From the NCBI GenBank assembly GCA_964030475.1, contig CAXIPT010000013.1, positions 461,408 to 525,407 of the forward strand: 64,000 nucleotides of DNA, in the 5' to 3' direction. This stretch comes from Tethya wilhelma (lineage: Eukaryota > Porifera > Demospongiae > Tethyida > Tethyidae). Positions within the stretch are counted from its first letter, which is position 1, and the number at the start of each line of letters is the position of its first letter. The position numbers and the translations under genes were made by a program. The notes beneath the pieces were generated by a model. The model saw nothing but the letters and a program-made list of their open reading frames with translations, had not been told where the DNA came from and did no database searches. Positions 32,401 through 42,377 of this stretch are shown piece by piece.

Positions 32401-34430
32401 CTGTGTTGTAAGGCAAAGGAAATTGGATAGTAGACTCCAGGCTAAAGGACGGTCTGTGACCGAATCTGGGATCACTCTGATAGCCAGAATCTGACTGATT
32501 CACGACCGGTGTGTGGTAGCTGGGGGTCTGCATCGGGACACCAGGAGGAGACTGGGAAGAGTATTCGAGGGGGCTAGCAACTGAATTATCCCAGGGGGTC
32601 ATGGAGACAGATTCTGGTGAATTTCCCCCTGAAGGGAAGGTCAAGAGCTGGTTGTGTGCTAGGAGGAGTCTCTGGAGCTTTGGTGCATTCCACATAGAGA
32701 CAGGTACCTCTGAGATTTTGTTTCTGTTAGCACAGATTTCTTTCAGCTCGTTCAGAGTGAACAGACAGGAGGGCAACTGGGTGAGCAGGTTGGAGCTGGC
32801 GTCGATCTGCTGCAGTTTGGTGCAAGACCATCCATTGTTGGTCTTGTCAGACAACAGTGGAAAGTGTTTGATTTGGTTGCGGCTGAAATCAAGCTGAAGA
32901 AGGTGAGGCAGTTGAAATATCTCGATCGGTAACTCGCTGAGCTGGTTGGACGAGATATCGAGTGTCGATAGGACACACGATTTGTTGCTGAGACTCGGGA
33001 GTTCAGCTATCGCCATTTTTAACCAATCTCTGCAAATATACTTCAAACTTTTGCTATTCCACGACACATTCAGCTTGCACAGATCAGTCGAAGATACGGC
33101 CTTCTTTTTAGTTCTACTATCTATCGGTATCTGTTGGACTCCCCCATTGTAGCAGAGAAGCACACCTGCTATTTCGTTGTTGGGAATTCTGAGAGTTCTC
33201 GTCAGAGCTTTAAGACGAGCGTCAGTAGCTCCGTGTCGGAGGAGGAATCGGACCACATCCAGCCTGTTCATGAGACAGGCCTGCACCAGTGCTGTCAATT
33301 CAACATTTACCTCTGCTGCGATAGAGGGTCGTATGTAAGCATTGATATCTGCTCCAGATTGTAGCAGCACCTCCATCGTTTCAAAGTGACCCGATTTTGA
33401 CGCTTCATGAAAAGCCGTCTTCCCCTTCAAAGTCAGGATGTCAATCCCAGGTACGATGACGGTACCCTTCTTGGTGGTACCAGAGGATGGGGAATTCCCT
33501 AAAGATGATGGCGTGCCATCAGCATGCCGTGGGGAAAACCCCCCAACTTGAGCACTTCCTCCGCTAGTGAACCCGGGACTGGCGGACAACTGCTTGTTTG
33601 GGCTGGAATACTCCTTGAGATGGTTCACCAACAGCTTCACGATCTCCGTGTGACCGTTTGCAGCAGCCTCGTGGAGCGGCGTCTTATGGTCCATCACCGA
33701 TCTAGCCATCACGTCAATCATCATCTCTGGCAGTGACTCATTCATCGGTATCCTCTCGTTGATGGTATTGGTGAGGAAGGCCTTCACTTCCGTCCCACTA
33801 TCGGCCGTTTTGAGCACCTCTGATCGAGCTGCAACTGCAAGGAGGTTTCTTACGATCTCCGTGTGACCTTTTCGAGCTGCAATGTGGAGAGAGGTTTCCT
33901 TCGGTGAGTCGTCAATGGCTAGGAGGGCTGGGAGGCAGTTGAGGAGACAGACAACTACATCCGTGTAGCCTTCTTGGCACGCAAAGTGGAGTGCTGTCTT
34001 GTTGGTAGTTGGACTGGCTACTGCCACAGCTCCTTTAGTCAGGAGATACTCTACCAGGTTGAGGTGGCCATTTCTAGCAGCACTGTGTATAGAAGGAAAC
34101 ATGTTGTATAGTGTTAGTATCATTACATGGCTGCTGGGCAAATATCTAAATAAATAAACAATCGGACACGGCACATTTGTACACATAACAACAGAGAAAT
34201 GGGACACACACACACACACACACGCACACACACACACACACACAATGTCCTACCAAATGAAGAGATTCTCTTCTCTACCTCCCAAGAAGTCATTGATAGC
34301 TTCTGGAGCGTACGGTAGAAGATCCTTCAACGTGTCAAGACAGCCAGTCTCACAAGCTCCAAACAAACCTTTCCAGGATAAACACAGAGATAATGGAGCA
34401 TTATTACTGTTGTTTATGGTAGCAACATTG

Positions 34431-34486
<56 letters not shown>

Positions 34487-37097
34487 ACCTTGGAGTCTGG
34501 TTTCCTTCAGCTTATCCTCGAGCACTTTGGCCTGGAGCTGTTCTAATTCGTCAAGAAGATCAGCACAATCATAGAAATCACACTGCATTGCCAAGTCACG
34601 TGGGGTGAGACCTGTGTGTGTGTGTGTGTGTGCACAAGTGTGCGAGTGTGTGTGTGTGTGTGAGAGAGAGAGTGTGTGTGTGTAAGCTCACTACTCGAGA
34701 CAATATACAGTAAATTATGTAAAGCATTACCAGAATCATCAGTGATGTTCAGATCAGCTCCGTGGGCTACTAGAAGACGCACAATATCCATTTGGTTGTC
34801 TTGGATTTTGGCTTCAGAATCATACTTTTCACCAGGTACCTGATCAGGAACCAATGTATGTATAATAACAGCTTAGAGTACAGTCAACCCCTATAAGGCA
34901 AATGGCAACAACACACATACACACACAATGCTAGATGAGGCTCTCTGTTGACACATGTGGTCACATGACTACTACTGCCACTCCACCACATACACACACC
35001 ACTTCTTATGAATAACAAATCCATTGCAGAATTTTTATACTCTTTTCCTCTTTCCACTAATAGTATCCATAAATGGAAAGTGAAGGTAACCAGGGATGTT
35101 TTTGACATGTTATAACAAAAGCTCAAAGTCAAGAACACACAATAACTGAAGGGAGAATACCAAGAAAACACTTGATTCAATACACACAAGAGTGCACTCA
35201 TTCTTGGTGTACACCATCTGAGCTACCATGAACTAGTTGGGGAAGGCTAGGAATTGAGCTACAGGAGAAACCATTTACACCAAGAAACCATTCAAGGAGA
35301 TCACCAAGAAAACACTTCATTCAGTACACATGATCTGAACAAACACAATACGAAATGCACCTACACACTCTCCACAAAACCTCACAAACTTTCTACTATC
35401 TTAAGTAGCCTGAGTGGCTAGGAACTGATCTTTAAAAGGAGGCTGTTTCCATGGAGATGAGTAAAAAGTTCCTTGGATTCTCTCAGTTCACTCCATTGAA
35501 GGAGCTTTAGGAACTAACAAGAGGCCAGCAGGATGGCAATGGCCACAACAATACATTCTACTACCATAATGCAATTGAGACCACCACATACAGCAACTAC
35601 TCACTCTGGATCAAACAAACATACCTGTACACAAGTGCCACACACTGCCTTGTGTAGTGGTGTCCTGCCATCTGCTCCAGGGGCGTTCACTGAAGCTGGG
35701 TGGAAGATATGTAAACACACGGTGAATATTGGGTGAGTAGTTTTTTTAATCATAATCTGAGATTTATATCTTAATTTATCAAAATACTTTTATTACATAT
35801 GTAAAATTCGTATTTACTGTGTGATGATGGCTTCACAGCAAAACATTAATCATAATACTTTAATTCTGTGAACGCTTCGGCTTACATACAGCAGACATCG
35901 ACACACAGCAAATACACTTGAAAGAAAAATGGTCATTGTCTGGAGAATGGTGTCGCAGTGCCATTGGCTCTCACAAACACAATACAATCACATCAGTCAC
36001 TGCTGAGATGTGAGGCTGCTTGAGAGGCATGTGACTGCTTGGTGGCATGCAAGGAACAGATAAGACAGTCTGTCTTGTTTTTACACACAAACCAAACTTG
36101 CAAATCAGCTACACCACAGAGATTGACTAGCTAGTATACATTAGACCACATGAAAACAATACAGCATGCACATTATCACACCTAGCCAACAGATAGGAGA
36201 GGACTCTTCTTTTACTACAAAAACAATCACTGTTTATCTATTGAAGTCCATACAGTCCTTGGTGCGATAACATGTCGAGCTACTAGCTGCAACATTGTTT
36301 TCACTTGATACACTGTGTGTCTCCCAACCAGTCAACAGCAAGGCAGATTGAACACAAAAGAGACAAAGGAACACTACACGAATTTATGTCTATTTGTTGT
36401 ACACATCTAAAAACACCACTCCTGCTGCTAAGAAATGAGAGAGCTGTTTTTAATGCATTTCAACTACACGCTAAGCAGCGCAGGATATTCATTGAGTACA
36501 CATGTACATTAGCATATGTGCCCGAAATGTGTATGTGTGTGTACAGGTGGACTCAGCAGAGCTAGTGCACACAGTATATAGTGGTGAGAATGTTGGAAAG
36601 GAGGCAACCAAGACATAGACGATACAAACACAGAATGAAAGAATCGGTTAGACACTACTGCTGCTCAAATTCATTCGAGCTCTGGAATTATGATTGAAAG
36701 GTTGAGTAATTGAAACTGTAAATTTATATCCCTAAAAATACCACAGCTATATACACCTCATAGGAGAGAGAGAGAGAACAGCGCCTGGAGGGTGGTGACA
36801 GCTGCTAGTCTTTAGCTGAGTCAACAAACACTCCCCAAAAATTAACTTCAAAGATTTTCAAGCGGTGATATATAAAACACATAATTTACACCACTTACCC
36901 TTGAAAGAGAGCAGCACGGAAGCGCACTCCGTCTCACCGTAGTAAGCAGCTTCATGCAAAGCACTATTGCCTTGTCCGTTCGGAAAGTTTGGGTCGGCAC
37001 CGTTCTCAAGCAGACTCTCCAGGAGCTTGAGGTTCCCCCACATAGCTGCCTTGGTCAGGTCCTCTGAGAGGTCCGTAGCTTGCGGCTCCCAGCTCAT
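17542..37097 (-). CDS. LRRK: Leucine-rich repeat kinase (ROCO protein), ANK-LRR-Roc-COR-kinase-WD40
   Basis: Twenty-seven exons on the minus strand, all in phase, about 2867 residues: 36899-37097, 35625-35695, 34731-34839, 34489-34611, 34254-34368, 31200-34082, 30752-30924, 30458-30597, 30264-30386, 27176-27449, 26889-27030, 26753-26823, 26225-26353, 25279-26140, 24788-25067, 24309-24717, 22893-23086, 22669-22794, 22408-22497, 22111-22302, 21503-21686, 20991-21274, 20407-20775, 19802-19986, 19066-19544, 17994-18210 and 17542-17722. Domains: ankyrin repeats to about 560; LRRs about 620-1160; Roc GTPase about 1170-1400 (GLQKMGKTT, WDFGGQ, VGTHCDK); COR about 1405-1990; kinase about 2115-2430 (GTFGDIYHG, VAIK, YYDLKSPN, DLG, GSPGFMAPE); WD40-type end. 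The ANK start and kinase wording (EKVDIFSYAMFLYE) favour LRRK1 over LRRK2. The catalytic HRD is YYD and a His/Glu-rich insert precedes DLG. The family couples a Roc dimer GTPase to Ser/Thr kinase activity, phosphorylating Rab GTPases in vertebrates. Confidence 0.93.
18444..18575. repeat. GCACAGY heptanucleotide minisatellite
   Basis: About 18 head-to-tail copies of a 7-base unit GCACAGC/GCACAGT, in the LRRK intron between the 17994-18210 and 19066-19544 exons. Non-coding, although it stays open in one frame because of its composition. Confidence 0.85.
18656..18926. mobile_element. 271-bp TIR element with about 53-bp inverted ends
   Basis: The left end begins TATCTCAGCCTAGGAAGGTC and the right end, read on the other strand, begins TATCTCACTCTAGGAAGGTC. 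The similarity runs for about 53 bases with roughly 8 mismatches. The ends coincide with TA dinucleotides, as in Tc1/mariner-derived MITEs. No coding capacity. It lies in an LRRK intron. Confidence 0.8.
19990..20061. repeat. (GA)n tract serving as polypyrimidine tract of an LRRK exon
   Basis: About 70 bp of GA; on the coding strand this is (CT)n followed by TTGCAG, the acceptor of the 19802-19986 exon. Confidence 0.85.
20161..20369. mobile_element. 209-bp TA-flanked MITE, copy 1 of a family
   Basis: Terminal inverted repeats TACCGTATAGCAGGTAAATT and the reverse complement of CACCAAATTTACCCACTATACGGTA pair over 25 bases with 2 mismatches. TA at each end fits a mariner-type target site. A diverged second copy lies at 43650-43853. 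No coding capacity. It sits in an LRRK intron. Confidence 0.88.
21710..22000. repeat. Diverged tandem repeats, about 100-bp period
   Basis: Three imperfect units share GTTGCTTCATTTAT-AGCAAGCACAC and TAAATTATGAAGAAAATAAT-like segments. They occupy most of the LRRK intron before the 21503-21686 exon. Confidence 0.65.
23087..24308 (-). other. LRRK intron, 1.2 kb
   Basis: Nothing coding or repeated stands out in this long intron between the 24309-24717 and 22893-23086 exons. Confidence 0.6.
25083..25262. repeat. Tandem array, about 20-bp unit AGTTATAACTCAGACATCC
   Basis: About nine imperfect copies, alternating GTTATAACT and GTCATAACT forms, fill the 211-bp LRRK intron between the 25279-26140 and 24788-25067 exons almost completely. 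Confidence 0.9.
26391..26459. repeat. (GGGA)n/(GA)n tract next to an LRRK acceptor
   Basis: On the coding strand it reads (CT)n and (CCCT)n, leading to the acceptor of the 26225-26353 exon about 35 bp away. Confidence 0.8.
27659..27846. repeat. Tandem duplication of about 110 bp
   Basis: Two units share TTTTCCA-CTCTAAATTTATCTC-type sequence followed by ATGCAGAGACCAGAACTA. It lies in the LRRK intron, upstream of the nested intronless gene. Confidence 0.65.
28113..28119 (+). promoter_or_regulatory. Possible TATA-like box of the nested membrane-protein gene
   Basis: ATAAAAG lies 62 bp upstream of the ATG at 28181. The position is plausible for a compact promoter, but the motif is short and may be chance. 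Confidence 0.3.
28181..29959 (+). CDS. Intronless multi-pass membrane protein with Cys-rich ectodomain, nested in LRRK
   Basis: A single open frame of 592 residues starts at the ATG at 28181. Residues 1-24 are a signal peptide (hydrophobic GGLLLLFPIG, then SQGSQ). Residues 25-165 form a cysteine-rich extracellular region with several N-glycosylation sequons (NGT, NAT, NTT, NAS, NVS, NKT) and paired CSKC and CIEC motifs around 141-162. From about 167 on there are nine or ten hydrophobic helices, including YGWLVYILAAFGLTTVLGAL and LPYAILSLLILLVFVFLPLL. The tail is short, cytosolic and acidic. The CGPLNKTGLLCSKC type of motif before a multi-pass domain resembles large, uncharacterised sponge protein families; I know of no defined function, and a receptor or transporter role would be a guess. 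It lies on the strand opposite LRRK, within the 2.8-kb intron after the 30264-30386 exon. The lack of introns among intron-rich neighbours suggests retrocopy origin. Confidence 0.88.
   Translation: MKLTSTFYIFGGLLLLFPIGSQGSQPTEEVSSCSINKESVAEIADCPAWFKPGENGTCQCGEDVQPSLIHCDNATKVTTISILACITFDNTTGTVYGGRCPYNTINTNASFSVKPRVTLSGNVSRLDDKMCGPLNKTGLLCSKCREGLGIPLMSYSSKCIECLDSKYGWLVYILAAFGLTTVLGALIIVCRIDATSPGLNLMIMTSQLLVNGHYYLPSVYNVKPFSTFIAIGLSMYGLWNFEIFRGVLPPFCISSKMNTLQVIVLDYLVALYPLVLTAIIYYCIEFHDRGNRVLMVLWKPFHRCVVRFRRSWEIKGSVINAFATFLLLSYCKLLNISFGMLVPVTLYNGCGETSIRVYYEPSFRFFGKSHLPYAILSLLILLVFVFLPLLYILFYQNKYFQRCLEACRLRITLLNELANVCQIHYKNGLNGDPDYRWYAGVYLIFRILFAIHYTPKLGNLPAIISSGVATVLCAIVRPFKNKYFNVFETIAWAMWTLGVIYFSLLFPTNVYNLPHTPLFVAATLPLVYLICFILFNFLRRAACSRNIYIALKNLYTRLKEKIAPTHDEENPIVLDLPSETEPLLSYSRDNCH
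30138..30291. repeat. Duplicated exon end and splice donor, 102-bp offset
   Basis: About 50 bp at 30138-30189 repeat 30240-30291 with few changes. The repeated piece contains the end of the LRRK exon 30264-30386 and its GTAAGT donor, so a second, copied donor lies at 30163/30162 within the intron. Confidence 0.8.
34433..34484. repeat. (CA)n microsatellite in an LRRK intron
   Basis: 52 bp of CA close to the donor of the 34489-34611 exon. Other tracts flank it at 34203-34243 and 34613-34682; the latter forms the (CA)nG acceptor of the same exon. Confidence 0.9.
35696..36898 (-). other. First LRRK intron, 1.2 kb
   Basis: No nested gene is recognised. The next intron (34840-35624) holds only a weak 35-bp duplication (GAAAACACTT-ATTCA pieces at about 35163 and 35307). 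Confidence 0.55.
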
Positions 37098-37337
37098 GTC
37101 CAACCTCGTGTTCTTGGCACCTTCTGTCTACTACTACATGAGCAGAAAGTCTGCAGTTCTCATGCAGCTGAATTTGAAAGAACACACACACAACACAAAC
37201 TGCACACTGGCAACTAAACTGGTTATTAAAGTTTAATGACGGGATTCCCCCAGCGCGGCCCGTCATGCACGCACGTGAACAATGAATAATTAACTAACTG
37301 ATCATGTGCATGCCATAAACCACAAAATGAATATTTT

Positions 37338-39368
37338 TTACTCTTCCTCTACATCTGATTGTTCAGTTTCTTCGTTCTCTTCTTTCTTCTTGGTTGGAAT
37401 CTTGTTGGAAAACTTCTTCAATTTTGCATAATAGAATCCCTCCATATTATGTGTATGGGGGTAGACCCTCTTCGTTAGGGACAGAGAGGGGTGGAACCTT
37501 TTCTCCCTGTACTTTGCGAGTCCTTCACAGCCAACGCTCATTCCCACCTCAACAACCTTCACGTTTCTATTCTTCAATGCATAATCAATGACCCACTCAT
37601 TCTCTTCAACCAACACAGAGCAAGTCGAATACACCAAATATCCTCCGGTAGGCGAGTTTGCGTCAAGACAATCGATGGCTGCGAGAATCAACTGCTTCTG
37701 AAGATGAGAACGTTTTAGAATGTCCTTTTCATCTCGGCTCGTCTTCACGGAAGGATCTTTGGAGATCACGCCAGTTCCACTGCAAGGAACATCCACAAGG
37801 ACCCGATCGAATCCTGTCATGACTTGAGCAAACATCCGCCCGTCGTAATTACACACAACCGTATTGGTCACGCCAAGCCGATGCAGATTACCAGTGATGG
37901 CTTTTGTACGATCTTTATTTGCATCATTGGCAAATATCGTTCCCGTATTCTTCATCAGAGCTGCAATGTACGTGGTCTTGCCTCCTGGTGCAGCACACAG
38001 ATCAAGAATCCTCTCGTTCTCTTGAGGAGCCAGCGCCATGACAGGAAGCAGTGAAGAAGCACCTTGAAGGATGTAATGGCCACCGAGATATTCGGGTGTG
38101 GCTCCGATCGGAACTGAGCTATCATACACGACCAAACCAACCTTGGACCATTCGCCAATGGGGTCAAGGTTCACACCTCGGCCAATGAGAGCTTGTGCCA
38201 AATCACGCCGACATGTTTTGAGGGTGTTTGTGCGAATCGTGACCGGTCGTTTGACTTCACAAGCCTCAAGGAACTCCAACAACTCAGACATTGGGAAAAG
38301 CTGAACGAACTTTTCAATGAGGTACTCACAATAGCCATAATAGACAATAAGATCGTGGCGTAAGATAGAAAGATACTCCTTTCTCGGTCGGTTTGGCTGG
38401 CGTAGCTTTTTGAAATTGCACAAGACATGCACAACCTCTTGGATTCGTTGATGAATGTTCTGCAGGTCTTGCGGTTCACTCTCAATCTCACTGAGAGTCG
38501 GAAGGACATAGACATCCGTCTCTTCCAGTGTCTCCTTGAGCTCCTCTTTGGCAAGACGTTTCATGGCTGACTTCTTGCGGTCGAGTCTTTTCGACTTTTT
38601 CTCAATCTCAAGCATACCTTCCTCCTCCTCATCAGAGTCACCTTCCTGGAGACTAGAGTCTCCGGATGATTCACCAAGAAATTCATCTTCCATTTCGTCT
38701 TCAGAACTATCAGCCATTTCAATGTCGTCTAGTGTTCCTAGTTGGACATCATCATCATCATCATCATCATCACTGTGTGAATCACCTGTAGATGAATTGG
38801 AAAGAATTATAATAAAGTACATTTGTTTGTATGTTTATACTGAGAGATTGACGATAAGTCAAAAACATGTGCAGTCAATATGCCATAATGGTTACAACTT
38901 ACTATTTTCTTCAGTGCCATTGCCATCGCTACCACCTTCCAATAAGTCTAAGGTTTTCTTTCTGCTCTTTTTGACACCACCAACAGCCTTCTCTTGGTGC
39001 AAAGAGTCTTTCTTTGTGGTCCTTTTCTTCTCGGTTGATTTGACTGGTTTCAGCCAGGTCTGGTTGTCATCAGTAAACGCTGGAGCAGAAACGATAGGGA
39101 GATCTTCATCTGCAGTACTTGATGCTTTTGTTTTCTGCTTCTTTCTCTTTTTCAGTTCAATTTGTAATGCTTCAACTGCTGCTTTTTTCGCAGCTCTCTT
39201 CTTCGCTCTTTGCTTGGAATGACCTCCCACACTTGTCTTTATCGATACATCGGTTGTTGATGGTTTATCCAATAAGAAACTTGGTAGTTTGGGATCTGAT
39301 TGCTTCTTGGCCTTCTTTCCAGGACCTCGCTTGCCTTTCAGCTCTTTTCTGTCTTTGTGCCTTCCCAT
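37338..39368 (-). CDS. NOP2: NOP2/NSUN1 rRNA (cytosine-5) methyltransferase
   Basis: Two exons on the minus strand, 38903-39368 and 37338-38785, encode about 637 residues. The N-terminus is a lysine-rich, nucleolar-type region (MGRHKDRKELKGKRGPGKK) followed by an acidic Asp/Glu tract. The catalytic half contains RTNTLKTCRRDL, the SAM-binding LDLCAAPGGKTTYIAAL, VDVPCSGTGVISKDP and YSTCSVLVEENE, with both NSUN cysteines (PCSGTG and STCS) in place. Family members methylate a cytosine in large-subunit rRNA in the nucleolus and are needed for 60S biogenesis. The protein is shorter than human NOP2 (about 855 aa), mainly through a shorter N-terminus. Its start codon is 155 bp from the divergent gene at 39523. 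Confidence 0.95.
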
Positions 39369-39522
39369 GCTTTCTTGTCCACGTGGTTTTAATTAGGTTG
39401 TAAATGGGTTAAATTTTTTAGAGACTCGATACGCACGTGATCTTGTTTGTGACTCTGGAATGTGGATTCAGACTCTGACTCGATACAGTTGCTTGAAAAT
39501 TTTGGAGGGATCTTCTTTTTGT
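39369..39522. promoter_or_regulatory. Head-to-head promoter interval, NOP2 / unknown gene
   Basis: 154 bp between divergent start codons. No TATA box. Shared regulation is inferred from distance alone. Confidence 0.5.
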
Positions 39523-40247
39523 ATGGAAAGGCAACTTATAAATTCAGGTTAGACTTCTCTCTGAGATCACCTATGCACGTTTCAACCTTTTCACATGATT
39601 TCTCAACTGCAGGTCTTGTTCCTGTTTGCTCCCAGACGCCAATGGAGCAGAATCAAGTGGTCCAGTACGAGCACAATCTAGCAGCGTGCTACGAAGCCGA
39701 GTATCTCCTCAGTCTTAAGATTCAAGAGGACATGTGCAGTACAAATGGTGCTAATGGAAGCCCAGAGTGCTCTTATAACGACGCCTCTGAAGTGCGGTAC
39801 AATGCAAGTGATTACATGCAGCCATCATTTCACTCCAATGCTACAAACCCAGCACCCAGCTTCATCAACCACAAGCCAGTAGTCCCTTCTTCCTTCCTGA
39901 GGGGCTCAGCTACCCACTACCAACACCACAGCAATGGTACAATGAGCCCATTCACTTCACAGACCAATGGCCTACCAATATCCCAGTCATCACCTTGCAC
40001 TGCTATGGACTGTTCTACCTCGTATGGACAAACTGAATCTCATGCTGTTGCAAATGTGCCAACCTTTCAGGCCCAATACACTCCTCAACAACAGCCTATC
40101 AGTGGACAGTACCCTACTGATGTGGCCGTGGGATATACCTTCCCATTCTCCCAGCGTTCTAGCTTGGTCAGTGGTGATGGCTGCAGAGAAAGAGATGGTG
40201 TCCACATTGATGGCCCTTTGAGAAAGAAACACAGACCAGAATATTAG
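39523..40247 (+). CDS. Unrecognised Ser/Gln/Pro-rich protein, about 219 aa
   Basis: Best model has two exons, 39523-39547 and 39613-40247, with a 65-bp GT-AG intron joined in frame (MERQLINS|GLVPVCSQTP). An internal ATG at 39642 (MEQNQVVQYEH) is the alternative start if the small exon is wrong. A likely structured N-terminal helix (NLAACYEAEYLLSLKIQEDM) precedes a low-complexity region rich in Ser, Asn, Gln, Pro, Tyr and His, and the protein ends DGPLRKKHRPEY, basic and possibly a nuclear signal or interaction tail. I do not recognise the family. Composition would suit a transcriptional co-regulator or RNA-associated disordered protein, but this is speculation. Convergent with SYF2. Confidence 0.6.
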
Positions 40248-40480
40248 TAGCATTGTCAAATTTATCCCCTCGTCATTCAATCACTCTCATTGCCAATGTT
40301 TTAAACTCATCTTATACATTATCACCATTATTACTGTTCACAAAGTGTTTTAGTTAGAATGATTGTCTACAGTCTATCTGTAATCTCTGTGAAACATGGT
40401 GTTCAAAGAACAACAAAAAAAAAGACAGTGAAATGTTTATGTTGTTAAAAAAATTAATATGTTGTTGTAAGGATCTAGTT

Positions 40481-42168
40481 TTAGACTGCAGTTCCTCTCT
40501 CCAAGTTTTGTTTGATCTCAGTGGTGTACTGGTCATAGAACCTGGCAGCCTTCTTGTTGAATTTCTTATTTCTTTCATTGATATAGTCCACGTCAGCATC
40601 AGGGTTGAATGCTCTTCGCCTGCTAAATTTAGACCGTTTCTCGATCCTGCCAAACAGAGATGTGCCAAAAATTTTAATAGAGTGCTACACAAATATGGTT
40701 TACTACTTCAAATATAACGTGTTACACTGCATTACACATGTAACACAAAAGTGAGTTACCATGATTCAATTGACTCACTGTTTCTCAAGATCATCCACCA
40801 TTCGGTCGATGCCAGCCTGACTCACTTTACCACTACCGCCATGAAGGAGGGTGTTCACTCCGGGATAGAAATCTTCACCCAACTCTTGTTTCTGTTTCTC
40901 GTAAGCTTCTAAATCGGGCTCTAGTTGCTTTGTTAATCTCTCATATTGACGAAACTGAGCTTGAGCAAAATCTATAACAAAAGGAGATCGAATTTGAAAT
41001 TAAAATAAAATTTCATACACAAATATTGACAGAAATTTTGATATACTACAAGGAGTGTGGTTATTTATACCTGCAAACCCAGGGTCTGGATTTTTCTTTT
41101 TTTTCTTTCTTTCTCTTCTATCAATTTCAGTAGCCGATTCCTCTAACAACTTTACTCGTTCGTAATCTTCTCCATCTTCTTCAGCTTGCTGCAATGAATC
41201 ACAGTTTTAATGCACACGACATGCTGATACATGCACCTATCATTCACTGTACCTTTCTTGCTTCGGTATCTGCCAATTCCCATTCTGCTTTTCGTTTTCT
41301 TGACTCCCAGTTTGCAGGCAACTTATTCCTTCTATCCTCTTCTACAACTTCAGCGTGGTTCAACTTACGAGCTTCATTCTGTATACAGAATATCAATCAA
41401 ATTCCAAAGAGTGGAAATTTAATATATGGATAGAAAGTAAAATGATCAAATTACCGTAAAAGTTCTAATTACAGCGCCACCCTAATTTAAGCGCCAAACG
41501 GACTTTACGTAATTTTTTTTCTTTCTAAATATAGCGCCAGCTGTGATCCTGAATTATTTTTAGGCGGCGCTTGCTAATTAGAAAGAATTTCATGCGAGTT
41601 CGAGTGTCCAGCTGCTTTGCCTGATGATGCATACTCTTCACCATTATTTCAACAAAGCCAGTAGCAGCTGTGCAACGCCTAGGCCTAGGGCTCTTCGCCT
41701 AGGCCTAGTAGGCAAACTAACTTCGAAGTCTCCCGTGTCAGACATCATATCAATTGCAGCTGGTGCACAGATCTGAAGGTGGAGCTGGAATACGCTCTAA
41801 TTAGTAAGCGCCACCCTAATTTAAGCGCCACTCGACGAGGAAGGAATTTTTTTTGGCTCCAATTTAAGCGCCAAATGGAATTGTAATTATTTTTTTCTGG
41901 CGCTGTAATTAGAACTTTTACGGTATCTAAGACAAAAACTCACTCTTCTGAGGTGTAGCTCTCTCAATCTTTGTAATCTTTCTTTCTTCTTGGCTTCAGC
42001 ACTGGCTTTCTCTTCCTCGCTATTTGTTGAAGGTCCAGGCTTTTCTTCAGAGGAGGATGTGCTTTCTAATTGTTGCCCACCACCGTCGTCTTGCTTATCA
42101 ACATCTGGAGAACTGGGCTCGTTTCTTTCAACTTCAGCTGATACATCATTTTGTGTACTCTCTTCCAT
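40481..42168 (-). CDS. SYF2: Pre-mRNA-splicing factor SYF2
   Basis: Five exons on the minus strand: 41944-42168, 41253-41378, 41071-41188, 40779-40971 and 40481-40646, giving about 275 residues (human 243; the extra length is an acidic N-terminus). Diagnostic stretches are [72 protein letters not shown] and the conserved end [17 protein letters not shown]2 is a nuclear component of the Prp19/NTC-associated spliceosome. Its first intron hosts a 474-bp transposon (41452-41925). It is head to head with CEP162 and overlaps nothing. Confidence 0.95.
41452..41925. mobile_element. 474-bp TIR element with perfect 28-bp inverted ends
   Basis: Both ends read TACCGTAAAAGTTCTAATTA... and pair over 28 bases without mismatch, with TA at the outer edge. 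Inside, the motif GCGCCA-CCCTAATTTAAGCGCCA recurs near both ends and a palindromic AGGCCTAGG cluster lies at about 41681-41709. No coding capacity. The perfect ends suggest recent movement. Located in SYF2 intron 1. Confidence 0.9.
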
Positions 42169-42377
42169 TTCAATATCTTTCTGTATTCGGTAATTTTTCT
42201 CGTAGAAAATCTTTCACATCATAGTGGGGTAAAGGTCAAAGTTCACTCACATGGTTACACAAAGTGCTGAGTCGGCAATCTTTCAAACAACAAACCTTGA
42301 AAACACTGAAAGCGCGGGTTATCAAGTCTGTCAGCATCACACACTGCAGCAGTGTCTACAGCAGATGTAGCAAAGCC
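42169..42377. promoter_or_regulatory. Head-to-head promoter interval, SYF2 / CEP162
   Basis: 209 bp between divergent start codons. I looked for an X-box because CEP162 is ciliary and found only a poor half-match around 42249-42257. Confidence 0.5.

Noticed and set aside
37098..37103. LRRK start two codons upstream of 37097
   Set aside because: The codon is TTG; the first ATG of the frame is at 37097.
42245..42260. X-box in the SYF2/CEP162 promoter
   Set aside because: Only one half-site resembles the consensus (ATGGTTAC); too weak to call.
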